From the NCBI RefSeq assembly GCF_001543285.1, contig NZ_CP014164.1, forward strand, positions 1,922,001 to 1,986,000: DNA of 64,000 nt, given 5' to 3'. The stretch comes from Aerococcus viridans. GTDB lineage: Bacteria > Bacillota > Bacilli > Lactobacillales > Aerococcaceae. Position numbers and translations under genes: made by a program. A model generated the notes under the pieces. That model saw only the letters and a list, made by a program, of their open reading frames with translations. It was not told the DNA's origin and did no database searches. This document shows positions 38,602-49,999 of this stretch, one piece after another; positions within the stretch are counted from its first letter, which is position 1, and each line of letters begins with the position of its first letter.

Positions 38602-40137
38602 TTAACTACCTGCGCTTGCTGTCAAATTTTCTTTAGCGTGCGCTGACATCATACGGCTAAGTTCTAGACGGTCTGGTTTACCAACCGAGTTAACTGGGAT
38701 TTCATCAATTTCCATGTAAAGTTTTGGCGTCTTATATCCGGCAAGTTTTTCCAGGCAGAATTGATCTAGTACTTCTTGGAATTTGTCTGCACCTTCAACA
38801 TCTTGATTGACCATAATCGCTGCTGAAACAGATTCACCAAATTTTGGATGTTCAAATCCAAGTACAATAGCTGATTTAACCAATGGATGTTGGGTTAATA
38901 CGGCCTCAACTTCAGATGGTAGGACATTTTCCCCACCAGTAATAATCAATTCTTTCAAACGATTGACTAAAGTCATTTCACCATGTTCGTTTAAGTAAGC
39001 TAAATCCCCAGTTCTAAAATAGCCATCGTGGAAAGCTTTGGCATTTTCTTCAGGCAACTTCCAGTAACCAGGTGTTACGTTCTTACCTTTCACTAACAAT
39101 TCACCAATTTCACCTTGCGGTAATGGATGCATCTCGTCATCTACAACGATCATTTCATCAAATAAAAGAGGAGAACCAATTGTAGCTGGGCGCTCATTAG
39201 CGCGTTGACTAGTATTAAACGTTAATAAAGGCGCTTCGGTCAATCCGTAGGCGTTAATGATAATTTTACCCATTTGCTGGAAAACTTTTTGTACAGCTGG
39301 TAATGGTGGTGACCCTCCTGCGACTAATAAGTCTACGCTCATTAAGTTTTCTGGTTTAAAGTCAGGTGAAGCGATAATACCGTAGTACATGGTTGGAATC
39401 ATGACTAGTACATTTGGTTTGTAAGTACGGATCCAATCGTTAATGGTTTCATAGTTGAAGTAGCGTTCTAACACTAATTGACCACCTACAACTAACATTG
39501 GTATCGCAATATCAATAAAACCTAAAATGTGGAACATTGGGGTTGAGCCAATTGTTACCCAATCTTCACTCATTCTCCAAGAAATGATTTGATTGAATAC
39601 GTTATTTAGATAACTTTCATGGGTATGAATGACCCCTTTTGGTCGACCGGTTGAACCTGAGGTATAAATTAATAAAATAGGATCTTGCCAATCAATAGAC
39701 ACACTCTCAAAAGGTTGATGGTTACTTAAATCCATCATTTGATTGTATTCAGCCTCGTCCACATTGTACTTGATGTAAGCGTCAGGTACTTCTGATAGAC
39801 GGTCTAAATGGTTAGTTGCATATAAAATATATTCAATACCTGCATCTTCTACCACTCGGGCAATTTCTACTGGTTTTAACCGCCAGTTGAGTGGAACGAA
39901 GACTGCACCAATCTTAATTGCAGCTAACAACATATCAATAATAGCAATATCGTTAGGCGCAAAAGTGGCAATTCGGTCTCCCTTTTTGATGCCTGCATCC
40001 TCTACCAAGTGCCGAGCTAAAATTTCCGCTCGTTGATTTAATTCTTGATAGGTAAATTCTGTTTGTTTCAATGGATCAATCACCGCCACTTTTTCAGGGG
40101 AAGTAATTGCGCGCGTTTTAATCCAGTCCAAATTCAT
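38602..40137 (-). CDS. fadD: Long-chain-type acyl-CoA ligase (AMP-forming)
   Basis: Adenylate-forming enzyme, 511 residues, activating a carboxylic acid to its CoA thioester. AMP-binding motif LIYTSGSTGRPKGVIHTHE, then INAYGLTEAP, the hinge region YFRTGDLAYLNEHGEM and the catalytic Lys near the C-terminus in VNSVGKPDR. The usual Lys at that place (G-K) is present. Substrate length cannot be read; the setting favours fatty acids feeding fadE/fadN/fadA. It has its own promoter with a perfect cre downstream of it and its own terminator. Confidence 0.88.
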   Translation of the reverse strand: MNLDWIKTRAITSPEKVAVIDPLKQTEFTYQELNQRAEILARHLVEDAGIKKGDRIATFAPNDIAIIDMLLAAIKIGAVFVPLNWRLKPVEIARVVEDAGIEYILYATNHLDRLSEVPDAYIKYNVDEAEYNQMMDLSNHQPFESVSIDWQDPILLIYTSGSTGRPKGVIHTHESYLNNVFNQIISWRMSEDWVTIGSTPMFHILGFIDIAIPMLVVGGQLVLERYFNYETINDWIRTYKPNVLVMIPTMYYGIIASPDFKPENLMSVDLLVAGGSPPLPAVQKVFQQMGKIIINAYGLTEAPLLTFNTSQRANERPATIGSPLLFDEMIVVDDEMHPLPQGEIGELLVKGKNVTPGYWKLPEENAKAFHDGYFRTGDLAYLNEHGEMTLVNRLKELIITGGENVLPSEVEAVLTQHPLVKSAIVLGFEHPKFGESVSAAIMVNQDVEGADKFQEVLDQFCLEKLAGYKTPKLYMEIDEIPVNSVGKPDRLELSRMMSAHAKENLTASAGS

Positions 40138-40165
40138 TGTTTATCTCTCCTTAAACATTAGAATT

Positions 40166-40179
40166 TGTAAGCGCTATCA
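40166..40179. promoter_or_regulatory. cre site (CcpA) upstream of fadD
   Basis: TGTAAGCGCTATCA matches the consensus TGWAANCGNTNWCA at all 14 positions. It lies between the predicted promoter and the start codon, fitting catabolite repression. Confidence 0.75.
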
Positions 40180-40194
40180 TCTTTTGTTACTCTC

Positions 40195-40222
40195 ATTTTA
40201 CTAAAAACTCAAGCCATGTCTA
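40195..40222 (-). promoter_or_regulatory. Promoter of fadD
   Basis: Minus-strand TAGACA, 16-base spacer, TAAAAT. Confidence 0.55.
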
Positions 40223-40339
40223 GAAAATCCTTTAATTTTTAAGGAATTAAAGGAGAAGCTGGGACACAAAAGCCCAATAATAAGGGATCGCTTAAAACAA
40301 TATTGTACAATTCATAGTGAGTTTGATGATTTTGACCAT

Positions 40340-40375
40340 AAAAAATGTAGAACCAGAATTAAATCCCGGTCCTAC
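40340..40375 (-). terminator. Terminator of the FtsX-type permease gene
   Basis: Arms GTAGAACC (40347-40354) and GGTCCTAC (40368-40375); the odd pair is a G-U wobble on the minus strand, and six T follow. Confidence 0.8.
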
Positions 40376-40380
40376 TTTTA

Positions 40381-43224
40381 TTAATCTTCTTCTTTTAGTG
40401 CTGATACCATTTCCACTTTCTTCAATTTGTAGTGCATGAAGATCATGACCACAATGGAGAAGGCTAAGGTAATCAGACTTGCGTAAAGGTAAGATTGCCA
40501 TTGGATCACAATCGGGAAGAATACCTGATCGATTGCCACTGTATTTAGGATATAGCGTAGTAAGCCGTATCCTAAGAAGTTCCCAATGATAATCCCTACC
40601 ATGGTTAAGAATAAGGTTTCTCGATAAACATACATACTGACTTCAAGTGACCGGAATCCTAGCACCTTAACTGTCGCCAACTCGTGCATCCGTTCTGACA
40701 CATTAATGTTGGTTAATGAGTAGAGGACGATAAAGGCCAGCCCACCTGCAGAAATAATCAAGACGACGGTCACCAGATCAAGGGCTGATAGGGTTTCTTC
40801 AAAGTCCGTGATTTGACTAGCGTTTAAACTTGTCCCAATGACACCAGCTTCTTCATTGACTTGGTCAAAGATTGCGGATTGATCGCTAGTGGATAAGCCA
40901 CTGTCAAATTGAACAAGGGCTGTGTTTTCTTCACTTTCTTCACCGAATACCTCTTGATAGTAAGCATCTGTCATGTAGATTTCATGACCTAGATAGTTGG
41001 TGATGACGCCTTTTACAGAAAATTCATAAGGATCGTTATTGGTATCCACCAAGGTCACTGTATCTCCTGCTTGAACGCCTAACAATGATGCTAGTTTAGC
41101 GGTGATAAGAACACCATCTTCAGGTAAGGTCATTTGACTTTCAGTGTCTAATTCCTGCATTTGGAAGTAATCTTGATAGTTGCTTTCTGAGTCAAAGGCC
41201 ATGACACTCACGATTTGTTGGGTGATTGAATCGTCATCGGTCATCAGCACATCACGGGTCAGCGGTAAAACATTCTCCACGTCACCATTATCTGATAAAT
41301 CGGTGACTACTTGGTCGCGGTCTTCTTGACTGGCATCCATATTGAGTGACAGGCTACCGTCATACATTTTCACTTGGTTGAATTGTTCATTTGGTAGACC
41401 TGAAATAGAGTCAGATAGACCGAATCCAGTGACAATCAACATGGCACATCCGGCAACCCCGATAATGGTCATCAAGTTACGCCCTTTATAGAGGAAGATG
41501 TTCCGCCAAGTGATCTTACCTTGGAAACTCAAGCGCGACCAGAACCCTTTGAATCTTTCTAGGAAAATATGTTGGCCATTTTTCCCGGTAACAGGTTGCA
41601 ATAGGCGGGCGGTCTTCTCGTTCAGAGTCGTTCTAGTGGTTAACCAAGCTGGTACAACAGTCGTCAACAAGGAAATCCCTACTGCGATTGAGATGTCCAC
41701 AATTTGCCAAGTGTATATCATGCCAGGTAAGGCCACGGTATTGGAGAAGGCAGACACAATGATATTCGGGAATAGATAGTTACCGATTGAAATACCGATG
41801 ACCATCCCTAAAATAGCTGCCACACCTGCATACATAATGTATTTGGTTTGAATCGTACGCGGGCTATAACCTAAGGCCTTGTAAGTCCCGATTTGAACCC
41901 GCTGCTCTGTTACCATCCGTTGCATGTTGGTAAAGGAAACTAAAGCTGCAATCAGGAAGAAAATAATTGGGAAGGCTTGGCCAATTGTCGCCATGTTATC
42001 CGCATTATTTTCCCAAGCGGTATAGCCTGAGACGCCAGAACGGTCATTAATCGTATAAGTCGGTTCATCTAAATCAGCCACTGTTGATTCAGCGTCTGCA
42101 ATATCTGCTTCAGCGCTAGATAAGGATTCTTTAGCTTTCTGACTTTCACTTTCATAATCACTTCTTGCTTGGTTTAACTCACTTTGAGCTGAATCAAGAC
42201 TTGCTTGACCAGCTTCTAATTGAGCGGCCACACTAGACATGCCAGCTTGAGCTAAGGATACGCCTTCAGGTAGTTGCGACTCAATTTGACTTTCTTGTTG
42301 GTCTATTTGACTCTGGTTGTCATCAATTTCTGATTGCGCTTTGTTTAATTCACTTTCGCCAGACGCCAATTCAGACCTAGCTGAGTCAATTTCCGCTTGT
42401 CCAGATGAAATTTCTGATTCGGCTTCAGATACAATCTGGTTATAGACTTCACTTGGTCGGTAGGCGAATACGTCTTCAATTTCTGATTGCTTATCTGCGA
42501 TGACTTGATTGTATTCGTCTGAATAGGCCTCAAAATCATCTACAGAGGTCACGTCAATAGCGATACTGGTATAAATATCCCCATTAATCGCTTCAGGTGT
42601 AACCACCGCAAAACCGTTTAATTGCCCGTCTCCAAGTGCTGTCGCCCCGCGGCTAACATTTGAAATTTGCAGGGGTGAATTTACGTAGCCGACAATGGTA
42701 AAAGTCTCACCTAAAAGAGCTGGCGCACCACTTTCATCGTCTTCTGAATTAACGCCTAAATCAGTTAAACTGATCTTTTGACCAATTTGGTAGTTTTCCT
42801 CATTGGCTAATTGGTTATCAATGGCGATTTCATCGGCCGCTTTAGGTAACCGCCCTTCTTGGACATCAAATTGGTTGATATCTGATGTTTCATTGAAGTT
42901 TGGATAGAAACGGACTAAATCATGACTCGTAGCAATCTGACGGTCAACATAGGCATAGGGTTCATACACGATATCTCCCACGTCTTCCAGTAAAGCTAAA
43001 TCATCCTCGTCTAGCCCCATAGTTGACTGAATAGACATATCTTCTAAGTTGGTTTGGTTAAAATACTTGTCTGCAACCTGGATCATGTCTGGTGCAGCAG
43101 CACGGATACCCACGAAGAACCCTGTTCCCAAGGCGATAATCAGCAAGAGCGCTAAAAACCGCCCCAGGGTATTCTTAATCTCGCGAAAGCCGTCTAACCA
43201 TATTTTTCTATTCTTCATTTTCAT
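40381..43224 (-). CDS. FtsX/MacB-type ABC exporter permease with long coiled coil
   Basis: Large permease, about 947 residues. An N-terminal membrane segment, an extracellular domain containing a long coiled coil (about residues 270-380: SEISSGQAEIDSARSELASG and similar Ser/Glu/Gln heptads), three central membrane segments, a second extracellular domain and three C-terminal segments (FtsX fold twice). GGTGG precedes the ATG at 43224, ten bases after the ATPase gene. Such pairs serve lipoprotein or peptide export or resistance; the substrate here is unknown. Confidence 0.88.
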   Translation of the reverse strand: MKMKNRKIWLDGFREIKNTLGRFLALLLIIALGTGFFVGIRAAAPDMIQVADKYFNQTNLEDMSIQSTMGLDEDDLALLEDVGDIVYEPYAYVDRQIATSHDLVRFYPNFNETSDINQFDVQEGRLPKAADEIAIDNQLANEENYQIGQKISLTDLGVNSEDDESGAPALLGETFTIVGYVNSPLQISNVSRGATALGDGQLNGFAVVTPEAINGDIYTSIAIDVTSVDDFEAYSDEYNQVIADKQSEIEDVFAYRPSEVYNQIVSEAESEISSGQAEIDSARSELASGESELNKAQSEIDDNQSQIDQQESQIESQLPEGVSLAQAGMSSVAAQLEAGQASLDSAQSELNQARSDYESESQKAKESLSSAEADIADAESTVADLDEPTYTINDRSGVSGYTAWENNADNMATIGQAFPIIFFLIAALVSFTNMQRMVTEQRVQIGTYKALGYSPRTIQTKYIMYAGVAAILGMVIGISIGNYLFPNIIVSAFSNTVALPGMIYTWQIVDISIAVGISLLTTVVPAWLTTRTTLNEKTARLLQPVTGKNGQHIFLERFKGFWSRLSFQGKITWRNIFLYKGRNLMTIIGVAGCAMLIVTGFGLSDSISGLPNEQFNQVKMYDGSLSLNMDASQEDRDQVVTDLSDNGDVENVLPLTRDVLMTDDDSITQQIVSVMAFDSESNYQDYFQMQELDTESQMTLPEDGVLITAKLASLLGVQAGDTVTLVDTNNDPYEFSVKGVITNYLGHEIYMTDAYYQEVFGEESEENTALVQFDSGLSTSDQSAIFDQVNEEAGVIGTSLNASQITDFEETLSALDLVTVVLIISAGGLAFIVLYSLTNINVSERMHELATVKVLGFRSLEVSMYVYRETLFLTMVGIIIGNFLGYGLLRYILNTVAIDQVFFPIVIQWQSYLYASLITLAFSIVVMIFMHYKLKKVEMVSALKEED

Positions 43225-43234
43225 CAATAACCAC

Positions 43235-43948
43235 CTACCATTCAATATCTTGAATTGGTATCGGTTGAGCATTTAATTCCTGCGACGAAACAGTTCCATC
43301 ATTGATTTTGATGACTCGGTCAGCCATTGGCGCAATCGCCTGATTATGGGTGATGACAACAACAGTTGTCCCCTGTTCATTGGCTAAGTCTTGTAAGAAT
43401 CCTAACACCTTTTTCCCAGTTTCATAATCTAAAGCACCAGTCGGCTCATCACATAATAATAGCTTCGGATTTTTCGCAATCGCACGGGCAATCGATACAC
43501 GTTGCTGTTCTCCACCTGACAATTGTGAGGGGAAATTGTCCTTTCGATGATATAAGCCAACCCCTTGTAGTGCATCCTTGGCCGCTAATGAATTATCCGA
43601 AATTTCTTCCGATACCTCTACATTTTCAATAGCCGTCAAGTTAGGGATTAAGTTATAGTTTTGGAAAATGAATCCCACTTCGTCACGCCGGTAATCGGTT
43701 AACCCTTTCTCGTCATACGAAGCAATATTCTTATCAGCTACTAAAACTTCGCCTGAAGTCACTGCATCCATCCCACCTAAAATATTTAAAAGCGTCGATT
43801 TCCCAGCACCAGAAGGGCCAAGAATCACTACGAATTCGCCCTCTTCAATTTCTAAGTTTACATGGTCATTGGCTAAAATTGCGGTATTTCCTGTTCCATA
43901 TTGTTTTACGACATCCTTTAAGTGAATGTAAGCCACTATCAACACCAT
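43235..43948 (-). CDS. ABC transporter ATPase (LolD/MacB type)
   Basis: 237 residues. Walker [10 protein letters not shown], signature [14 protein letters not shown], Walker [13 protein letters not shown]. Partner of the permease just downstream. AAGGAAAG stands close to the ATG; a GTG five codons later is an alternative start. Confidence 0.93.
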   Translation of the reverse strand: MVLIVAYIHLKDVVKQYGTGNTAILANDHVNLEIEEGEFVVILGPSGAGKSTLLNILGGMDAVTSGEVLVADKNIASYDEKGLTDYRRDEVGFIFQNYNLIPNLTAIENVEVSEEISDNSLAAKDALQGVGLYHRKDNFPSQLSGGEQQRVSIARAIAKNPKLLLCDEPTGALDYETGKKVLGFLQDLANEQGTTVVVITHNQAIAPMADRVIKINDGTVSSQELNAQPIPIQDIEW

Positions 43949-44167
43949 ACTTTCCTTTTTAATCTACCCTAATTCTTCGTCTTTACTCCCAATCATCCTT
44001 AATCATATACTATTTGGTCAAGCAAAATCAAAGAATCGAAATATTTAATTTAAGTTATTTCAATAATCTATGAGCTAGATGATCTTGATAAAGATATAAA
44101 TTTACTTATCTGTATGTTTAACAATTATTCATCAGTCCGATCTGACCTAGCGCCTCTTTTTCCTAAT
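43949..44167. other. Intergenic stretch with a solitary ISL3 end remnant
   Basis: No gene. TCATCAGTCCGATCTGACCT... at 44129-44154 matches the 26-base right end of IS copy C (38450-38475) at 21 positions, so an element of that type once sat here, or this is a decayed end. Confidence 0.55.
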
Positions 44168-44215
44168 CAAAAAACGCCCCTAAAGTAGCTTGTTCAAGTC
44201 TACTTCAAGGGACGT
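44168..44215 (-). terminator. Terminator of the formaldehyde operon
   Basis: Long arms: ACGCCCCTAAAGTAG (44174-44188) against CTACTTCAAGGGACGT (44200-44215), with a T-run on the minus strand. Confidence 0.85.
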
Positions 44216-44225
44216 CATTGTTCTG

Positions 44226-45059
44226 TTATTTTAAATGTTGTTTGTGGAAGGCGAAGTGTTCTTCTAAGAATGTTGCGATGAAGTAGTAGCTATGGTCATA
44301 GCCTTCTACTTTTTGGTAATTGACTGCTTGACCATTTTCCTTGGCGTTTTCGAGGAAATGGCTTTCGTCTAATTGTTCTGGATAGAATTCATCTTGGCTA
44401 CCTTGGGTGATTAGAATTGACGGCGCGTCAACGTCTTTAATCAGTTCTGTGGCATCCCATTCTTTCCAAGCTTCCTCATTTTCACCTAGATAGGTTGTGA
44501 AGGCTTTAATCCCCCACGGCACTTGGCTTGGGTTTAGAATGGGTGCAAAGGCAGAGATGGCTTTGAAGCGGTTGGCGTTTTTCAAGCCAATAACTAAGGC
44601 GCCGTGTCCGCCCATTGAGTGGCCCATAATACTTTCTTGGCCCGCATAATGAGGGATTAAATCGGCCGCGATTGGCCCCAATTCATCCACAAGATAATCA
44701 TACATCTTGTAATGGTTGGCCCATGGTTCTTGTGTGGCGTTCAAATAGAATCCTGCCCCTTGACCAAGGTCATAGGCCTCGTCATCAGCAACATCTTCTC
44801 CGCGTGGTGATGTATCTGGAATCAAAACAGCTACTTGCTCTTTTTCGGCTAATCTTTGGAAACCACTTTTTTGACTAAAGTTATCGTCTGTACAAGTTAA
44901 ACCGGATAAAAACCAAACTAGCGGGATTTCTTGTCCCTTTTCATTAGAGGGCAAAAATAGACTAAAGGTCATGTCGCATTGTAAGGTATTTGAGAAATGG
45001 CGGTATTTACGGTGTTGACCGCCAAAGGCACGATTGCTAGCAATCATTTCTAAAGTCAA
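44226..45059 (-). CDS. fghA: S-formylglutathione hydrolase (esterase D family)
   Basis: Serine hydrolase, 277 residues, releasing formate from S-formylglutathione or a similar thiol adduct. Nucleophile elbow GHSMGGHGA with Ser148; oxyanion segment FLSGLTCTDDN; terminal His in YDHSYYF. The start is a TTG behind GGGGAGTGA. It lies six bases after the class III alcohol dehydrogenase gene, the pair forming the standard formaldehyde removal route. A synthesis gene for the thiol is not in the window. Confidence 0.93.
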   Translation of the reverse strand: MTLEMIASNRAFGGQHRKYRHFSNTLQCDMTFSLFLPSNEKGQEIPLVWFLSGLTCTDDNFSQKSGFQRLAEKEQVAVLIPDTSPRGEDVADDEAYDLGQGAGFYLNATQEPWANHYKMYDYLVDELGPIAADLIPHYAGQESIMGHSMGGHGALVIGLKNANRFKAISAFAPILNPSQVPWGIKAFTTYLGENEEAWKEWDATELIKDVDAPSILITQGSQDEFYPEQLDESHFLENAKENGQAVNYQKVEGYDHSYYFIATFLEEHFAFHKQHLK

Positions 45060-45065
45060 TTTTCA

Positions 45066-46649
<1,584 letters not shown>

Positions 46650-47870
46650 TTATAATTTTTGGAAGATTTCTACTTTTAAGTAGTCACTTTCCGGGTTACC
46701 TTTTGGTGCCGGGAAATCTACTGGTAAGCCAAAGTCAGCTACTGGCATGATGTCCACGCGTGCGTCATCAGACCCTTCACCAATTTGTTTAATGAAATCA
46801 TCTTTAGTCATGTTGGCGGCATTTGTTGAACTTACCAAGTAACCGCCTGTGTTTAAGATTGATAATGCTGAAGCAACTAGGTTGCGGTAGTCTTTGCTGG
46901 CTTGGAACGTGTGTTTTTTCGTACGTGAGAATGATGGTGGGTCAAGGACCACGATGTCAAAACGTAAATCATGTGTTTTGGCATAATCTAAGTAGTTGAA
47001 GACATCCATCACGCGGACTTTGTGTTGGTCACCGATTTCTAAACCGTTGGCTTCGAATTGCTCTTGTGTTAATTGTAGGCTTCGTTTTGCCACATCAACA
47101 CTCATCGTTTCAGCTGCCCCGCCTAGTGCTGCAGCGACAGAGAAAGCACCTGTGTATGAGAACAAGTTCAGCAATGATTTACCTGGTGCAATTTCAGTTT
47201 GAATGTAGTTACGGACGTTACGTTGGTCAAGGAAGATCCCTGTCATCCAACCGTCATCAAGACGAACGATGTAGTTTACACCGTTTTCTTGGATGGTTAA
47301 GGTTTCAGGAATGTCGCCAGCTAAAACTTCTGATTGTTTAGCGCTGCCTGTGCCGTCTAAGTTGAATCTGTTTTTCCCAACAATACCTTTAAGTTCTGGG
47401 AATACATTGTTTAGGGCTTCTAGGATAATGTCTTTGTAGCGGTAAATACCTTCTGAATACCATTGGATCAAGGCGTAACCTGCGTACCAGTCGATTGTGA
47501 AACCGCCGATGCCGTCTCCTTCACCGTTGAAAATACGGAAGGCAGTGGTCATGTCGTCGATTAATAGGGCTTGACGTTGGTTCTTCGCTTCTTGTAATTT
47601 CGCTTGTACGAAATCAAGGTCACCAAGTAAGCCTGTGTCAGCGTTTTGGTCAGTGGTTAGGATCCACCCAACACCTTTGTGTTGTTTGGCCATGTAGCCG
47701 TATCCTAGGAATTCGTGGTCGATACCGATGATTTCGACTAGTTCTCCTTCAGTAAATGATGGTGGATTAACGAAGTCTTTCTCAGTTAAAAGGATTTGTC
47801 CTTTTTTCACTTGGACTGTTGCCCATTTACGTAGTTCCTTTTTTGGTAATTGTGTATTCTTTTTAGCCAT
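46650..47870 (-). CDS. Class I rRNA methyltransferase (RlmI-like)
   Basis: 406 residues. N-terminal PUA-like domain (VQVKKGQILLTEKDFVNPPS), a linker domain and a Rossmann SAM-dependent methyltransferase domain with SLLNLFSYTGAFSVAAALGG and the catalytic VVLDPPSFSRTKK. This fits 23S rRNA m5C methyltransferases of the RlmI/YwbD group; the exact base is not known here. Its start overlaps the end of the VanZ-like gene by eight bases. Confidence 0.88.
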   Translation of the reverse strand: MAKKNTQLPKKELRKWATVQVKKGQILLTEKDFVNPPSFTEGELVEIIGIDHEFLGYGYMAKQHKGVGWILTTDQNADTGLLGDLDFVQAKLQEAKNQRQALLIDDMTTAFRIFNGEGDGIGGFTIDWYAGYALIQWYSEGIYRYKDIILEALNNVFPELKGIVGKNRFNLDGTGSAKQSEVLAGDIPETLTIQENGVNYIVRLDDGWMTGIFLDQRNVRNYIQTEIAPGKSLLNLFSYTGAFSVAAALGGAAETMSVDVAKRSLQLTQEQFEANGLEIGDQHKVRVMDVFNYLDYAKTHDLRFDIVVLDPPSFSRTKKHTFQASKDYRNLVASALSILNTGGYLVSSTNAANMTKDDFIKQIGEGSDDARVDIMPVADFGLPVDFPAPKGNPESDYLKVEIFQKL

Positions 47871-48513
47871 TTGTATTTCTTCTCCCTTTTATGTACCTGT
47901 TGCTGATTTTCAAAATGTCATAGATCAGGTAACCGATGATTACCCCTGCGCCATTAAAAATGACGTCATCAATATGACTTACGCCTGTTTCTAAATAAAA
48001 TTGCATGGTTTCAATTGATACGGAAAATAACAATCCCCAAAGTAACGTGATGAAGAAGGCACGTTCCATCTTAAAGATATAGGGGAACATCATACCAAAT
48101 GGAAAGAACCAAACAACATTTCCAAAGAAGTTATACCAGAAGGAAAATGCGGATCCGCTTCTTAACTTAATAGTATCAACCAGTGGTACCCAATTTAATT
48201 CACTCAGCGACCGTTCAAAATTGAAGGACGCCTGCCACCATTGCCAATCATAACGTAGTACGGTTAAATGTACCAACAATATTAAATATGTGGCAAAAGT
48301 AAATTTGATTGCTTCTCTAAACCAGTCAATCGAATAGTCTGTATTCTTAGACCGTTTATAGAAAATGATTCCTGCTTGAATAACCAGTAAAGCAATCATA
48401 TAGAAGATGGTTTTATCCAAACTAAACAACGATAGCTCTACTAAATGGAAATTTAAAATTCTGCCTGCAGAAATGTCTTCTAGCCATGTAAGTAACGGCC
48501 CTAAAAAATACAT
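47863..48513 (-). CDS. VanZ-like family membrane protein
   Basis: 216 residues with about five membrane segments. The VanZ signature is visible: ELNWVPLVDTIK, FFGNVVWFFPFGMMFPYIF, and SIETMQFYL...GVSHIDDVIFNGAG. Many relatives exist in genomes without glycopeptide resistance, so no resistance role is implied. It lies 41 bases after the histidine kinase gene and overlaps the methyltransferase gene. Confidence 0.88.
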   Translation of the reverse strand: MYFLGPLLTWLEDISAGRILNFHLVELSLFSLDKTIFYMIALLVIQAGIIFYKRSKNTDYSIDWFREAIKFTFATYLILLVHLTVLRYDWQWWQASFNFERSLSELNWVPLVDTIKLRSGSAFSFWYNFFGNVVWFFPFGMMFPYIFKMERAFFITLLWGLLFSVSIETMQFYLETGVSHIDDVIFNGAGVIIGYLIYDILKISNRYIKGRRNTNG

Positions 48514-48554
48514 CTTAGTTCAATCCTTTTGTTACTAGTCGATTGCTTTAAAAG

Positions 48555-49997
48555 CTATTCGACCTTATTTTTTTCTAGCAATGTTTCACCGTCGTAAAAT
48601 ACTAGGGTAAATATTGTCCCAACACCGGCTTCACTTTCCACGTGGATAGTGGCTTGGTGTAATTCAACGAGTTGTTTGACAATCGATAAACCTAAACCAG
48701 ATTCACCGAATTCGTTATTTTTTCGAGAAATATCTGCTTTATAGAATCGCTCCCAGATATTTTCGACTTGTTCTTTCGTCATCCCCATACCTGAATCTTT
48801 TATTTTAATATAAGTTTCCCCATCTTGAAAGGCGCTGGACATAAAAATTTCGCCATAATCAGTAAATTGTACCGCATTTTGGATGATATTGAAGATAATT
48901 TGGTGGAATCGGTCATAATCAGCGTAAATCGGCACCTCGTCTGGCATATCCAATTCAAACTTGGTGTGCTTAGCTTTGGCTGTTTCAGATAGTTGCAGGG
49001 CAATATCCTTTAAAACTTCGGCTGCATTGAATTTCGATTTCTTCAATACAATTTCATTAGATCTGATTTTTTCAATATCTAGATTTTCGTTAACTAAACG
49101 ATTTAATCGGTTGGCTTCCTTATACATCAAGTCCACAGACCGGTCAATTTTATCTTCAGGCAAGACTTTTTGTCTTAACCCTTCCAATAAACCAATCATA
49201 GTCGTTAGTGGGGTCCGGATTTCGTGGGCCACATCCATCATCAATTGACGGCGGATGTTTTCTTGCCGGTCGATTTCCACCTCAGACTCCCCTAAGGCAA
49301 CCGCCATTTGGTTAAAGTCCTTGGCTAAATCATCAAATTCATCAATATTATTTACGCCCAAACGAACGGAATAGTCCCCTTGCGCGATTTTCTGGGTCGC
49401 TTCCTGGATCCGGCGAATCCGTTTATTTTGATAGCCTGCAATAATGACTGAAAAGATGACCGCAATAATCAAAGCAATCATGATTCCTTTAACCACATTT
49501 TGCACCAGGTTATCAATAATCGCATCGGATTTGCTAGATGGCACTCCAATAACTAAGTAACCCGCAAAGGACTGGTCTTCTTCATTGGTCAGGGGCATGA
49601 AGATGGCTAAGGCATCTCCGTCTTTTTCTGTAATGCCCATTTCAAAGGTCCGTAAATTCAAATCGTGACCATTTTCTAACGTCTTCAATTCTTCATCCGT
49701 CAACTGATTATTTGGAATCATCGCTGCTTCATCGGTTGGATAAATCAATTCGTTGTCCGCATTAAAATAGAACACCTTCATATTAGACGACTGCAGTAAG
49801 GGTTCCATGGAAGTTAAGAATTCGGTTGAAATGGTCTGTCCTGAAATAAAGTGGGCAATGTCATTCAATTGTTGCTCTTGCCGCAGGAGTACTTGGTCCC
49901 TAGAAAAAGAAAACAAAGTCACCCCCATGGCTACTATGGTCACGCCGATGACCACTAGAAAGCTGAGGATTTGTTGGTAAAAAAAATTCAATTTCAT
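48555..49997 (-). CDS. Sensor histidine kinase
   Basis: 480 residues. Two membrane segments (about 10-30 and 170-188) flank an extracellular sensor domain. HAMP, then HisKA with the phosphoacceptor His258 in DVAHEIRTPLTT, then HATPase (N box NIIQNAVQFT, G boxes DSGMGM and GESGLGLSIVKQL). Two bases separate it from the response regulator gene. The signal is not evident. Confidence 0.95.
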   Translation of the reverse strand: MKLNFFYQQILSFLVVIGVTIVAMGVTLFSFSRDQVLLRQEQQLNDIAHFISGQTISTEFLTSMEPLLQSSNMKVFYFNADNELIYPTDEAAMIPNNQLTDEELKTLENGHDLNLRTFEMGITEKDGDALAIFMPLTNEEDQSFAGYLVIGVPSSKSDAIIDNLVQNVVKGIMIALIIAVIFSVIIAGYQNKRIRRIQEATQKIAQGDYSVRLGVNNIDEFDDLAKDFNQMAVALGESEVEIDRQENIRRQLMMDVAHEIRTPLTTMIGLLEGLRQKVLPEDKIDRSVDLMYKEANRLNRLVNENLDIEKIRSNEIVLKKSKFNAAEVLKDIALQLSETAKAKHTKFELDMPDEVPIYADYDRFHQIIFNIIQNAVQFTDYGEIFMSSAFQDGETYIKIKDSGMGMTKEQVENIWERFYKADISRKNNEFGESGLGLSIVKQLVELHQATIHVESEAGVGTIFTLVFYDGETLLEKNKVE

Positions 49998-49999
49998 TG

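Noticed and set aside
47863..48513. Glycopeptide resistance gene
   Set aside because: VanZ-like membrane proteins are widespread without vanHAX; no resistance genes are in the window.
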